The position numbers and the translations under genes are program-made. DNA of 17,370 bases from Candidatus Fermentibacteraceae bacterium (GTDB lineage: Bacteria > Fermentibacterota > Fermentibacteria > Fermentibacterales > JCC-6), in NCBI GenBank assembly GCA_030596465.1, contig JAUVJW010000013.1, positions 1 to 17,370 of the forward strand, written 5' to 3'. The number at the start of each line of letters is the position of its first letter. Position 1 is the first letter of the stretch. Shown here in pieces: positions 16,674 to 17,370 of the stretch. The notes under the pieces are model-generated. The model saw only the letters and a list, made by a program, of their open reading frames with translations. It was not told the DNA's origin and searched no databases.

Positions 16674-16681
16674 CAAAGATA
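16674..16681 (-). promoter_or_regulatory. TATCTTTG box just upstream of ispH-ubiA (speculative)
   Basis: On the minus strand TATCTTTG lies four bases before the ATG at 16669 and matches the Bacteroidetes -7 element TAnnTTTG. No TTG lies at the usual distance upstream (the nearest good one is about 25 bases away). If real, transcription would begin at or next to the ATG, giving a leaderless mRNA, which would fit the lack of a ribosome binding site. Other genes here use strong Shine-Dalgarno sequences, unlike Bacteroidetes, so this may be chance. Confidence 0.15.
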
Positions 16682-16713
16682 CAAAAAAACAGGTTGTTTC
16701 CGTTAACAATTCA

Positions 16714-17313
16714 TTAAAATGCAGCCTTGAGTGAACCCCATGTGGTGTTGTCAAGAGCCAAATAATCAACGACTCGTATAAAGTAATCACCCGTATCACC
16801 CCAGGGCTCCCAGATGATGAAGTCATCACTGTAGAAACTGTGGATTCCAGGAGTACCGTCACTGAGAATCGAGGGCCATCCGCCTTCGCTCATCTCTGTA
16901 TTGGCAAGTGCCCAGAAGTTACTTTCAGTACTAATCTGAGGGTAGTACTCAGCATAGACAGAGGAATAGTGGATTGCTGTTACCAATGTCTGATCAAGCT
17001 GCAGTGCGGGACCCATCGCGTCGCCATTCCAGATCTCAAGGTAAAAATCGGATGTGTCCCATGGGTGACTTGAGTCATGGTAGAACCAGAATTCTGATGC
17101 TTCCACCTCATAGCTCGACATTCCGGGTATGAAGTCCTCAATGTTGAACCATACACCTCTGTACATACCGTCCCATGTGAACCAGGCGGCGGTACCGTCA
17201 TCGTACGCAAGCCAATCGGCATCTGTTCTCTGGATTGGATCAAGATTAACCGCGATCTGGCCCGCGAGAACTGTCAATGATAGTACAGCAAGAATTGCTA
17301 TTGCCTTCTTCAT
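16714..17313 (-). CDS. Small secreted protein of unknown function with TWG-type C-terminal motif
   Basis: 199 aa from ATG at 17313, with GGGGAG two bases upstream. Residues 1-18 form a signal peptide (MKKAIAILAVLSLTVLAG). The mature part is acidic and very rich in Trp, Tyr, Asp and Ser (WLAYDDGTAAWFTWDGMYRGVW, FWFYHDSSHPWDTSDFYLEIWNGD, YSDDFIIWEPWGDTGDYFIRV), with no cysteine, as expected for an exported beta-sandwich. It ends in LDNTTWGSLKAAF, which looks like a conserved short tail rather than part of the fold. I do not recognise a characterised family. The preceding terminator hairpin shows it begins after another transcription unit ends. It ends 44 bases before ispH, and cotranscription with that gene is undecided. 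Confidence 0.8.
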   Translation of the reverse strand: MKKAIAILAVLSLTVLAGQIAVNLDPIQRTDADWLAYDDGTAAWFTWDGMYRGVWFNIEDFIPGMSSYEVEASEFWFYHDSSHPWDTSDFYLEIWNGDAMGPALQLDQTLVTAIHYSSVYAEYYPQISTESNFWALANTEMSEGGWPSILSDGTPGIHSFYSDDFIIWEPWGDTGDYFIRVVDYLALDNTTWGSLKAAF

Positions 17314-17346
17314 GACTCCCCTTTCTTCTACATCCCGCCAGCCAAA

Positions 17347-17370
17347 AGGCCGGTTCCCGAAGGAACCGGC
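17347..17370 (-). terminator. Hairpin with UUCG tetraloop and short U-tract, end of an upstream gene
   Basis: A perfect nine-pair stem, GCCGGTTCC (17370-17362) with GGAACCGGC (17357-17349), encloses TTCG on the minus strand, making the very stable C(UUCG)G tetraloop. The tail reads CTTTTGG. It would terminate a minus-strand gene lying to the right of the window. The U-tract is only four long. The window ends on the stem, so bases further right could extend it or show that it also serves the plus strand. Confidence 0.7.

Noticed and set aside
16684..16713. Possible terminator after the secreted-protein gene
   Set aside because: A TTGTT/AACAA stem of only five A/U-rich pairs precedes a T-run that is separated by several bases; too weak to call.
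1..17370. CRISPR array, tRNA, rRNA, insertion sequence, phage or defence genes
   Set aside because: No direct repeat series, cloverleaf-like sequence, transposase or integrase motif, or defence-type domain was seen on reading both strands. Nearly all sequence is accounted for by the listed genes.

Overview
The window reads as the chromosome of a free-living, diderm-type bacterium with intermediate base composition (roughly half GC by eye). Strong GGAGG-type ribosome binding sites precede most genes. The secretome style is one I associate with the FCB superphylum: a secreted subtilase with several Ig-like or FN3-like domains ending in a PTPFTPN motif, and a small secreted protein ending in TWGSLKAAF. 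An uncultured FCB lineage (Fermentibacterota-like, for example) is my best guess, but it is an inference from architecture only. I saw no mobile element, phage gene, CRISPR array, tRNA or rRNA.

Everything supportable lies on the minus strand, so the reading order is right to left. At the right edge is a terminator hairpin of an upstream gene, followed by a small secreted protein (17313-16714). Then comes a tightly packed block of eleven genes with gaps of 0-30 bases or short overlaps, apart from one 98-base gap before rplU: ispH-ubiA fusion, SH3 lipoprotein, purB, membrane GAF/degenerate-GGDEF protein, purL, purQ, a double-length purS, a TIGR03960-type B12-binding radical SAM protein, rng, rplU and folD. 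A hairpin with a U-rich tail follows folD. After it a separate promoter and ribosome binding site start a large secreted S8 protease that runs off the left edge.

The block joins three themes. Purine synthesis is represented by PurL/PurQ/PurS, which make the FGAM synthase complex, by PurB, and by FolD, which supplies 10-formyl-tetrahydrofolate for the two transformylase steps. Ribosome and RNA metabolism is represented by RNase G, L21 and the radical SAM protein that commonly neighbours them. Isoprenoid metabolism is represented by IspH fused to a UbiA-like membrane domain.

The most unusual objects are the IspH-UbiA fusion, whose UbiA half has lost its first aspartate motif but kept the second, and the single-chain tandem PurS. 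Next come the degenerate GGDEF protein inside the purine genes and the absence of rpmA next to rplU. No wholly new defence or mobile system is visible; the novelty here lies in gene fusions and operon organisation.
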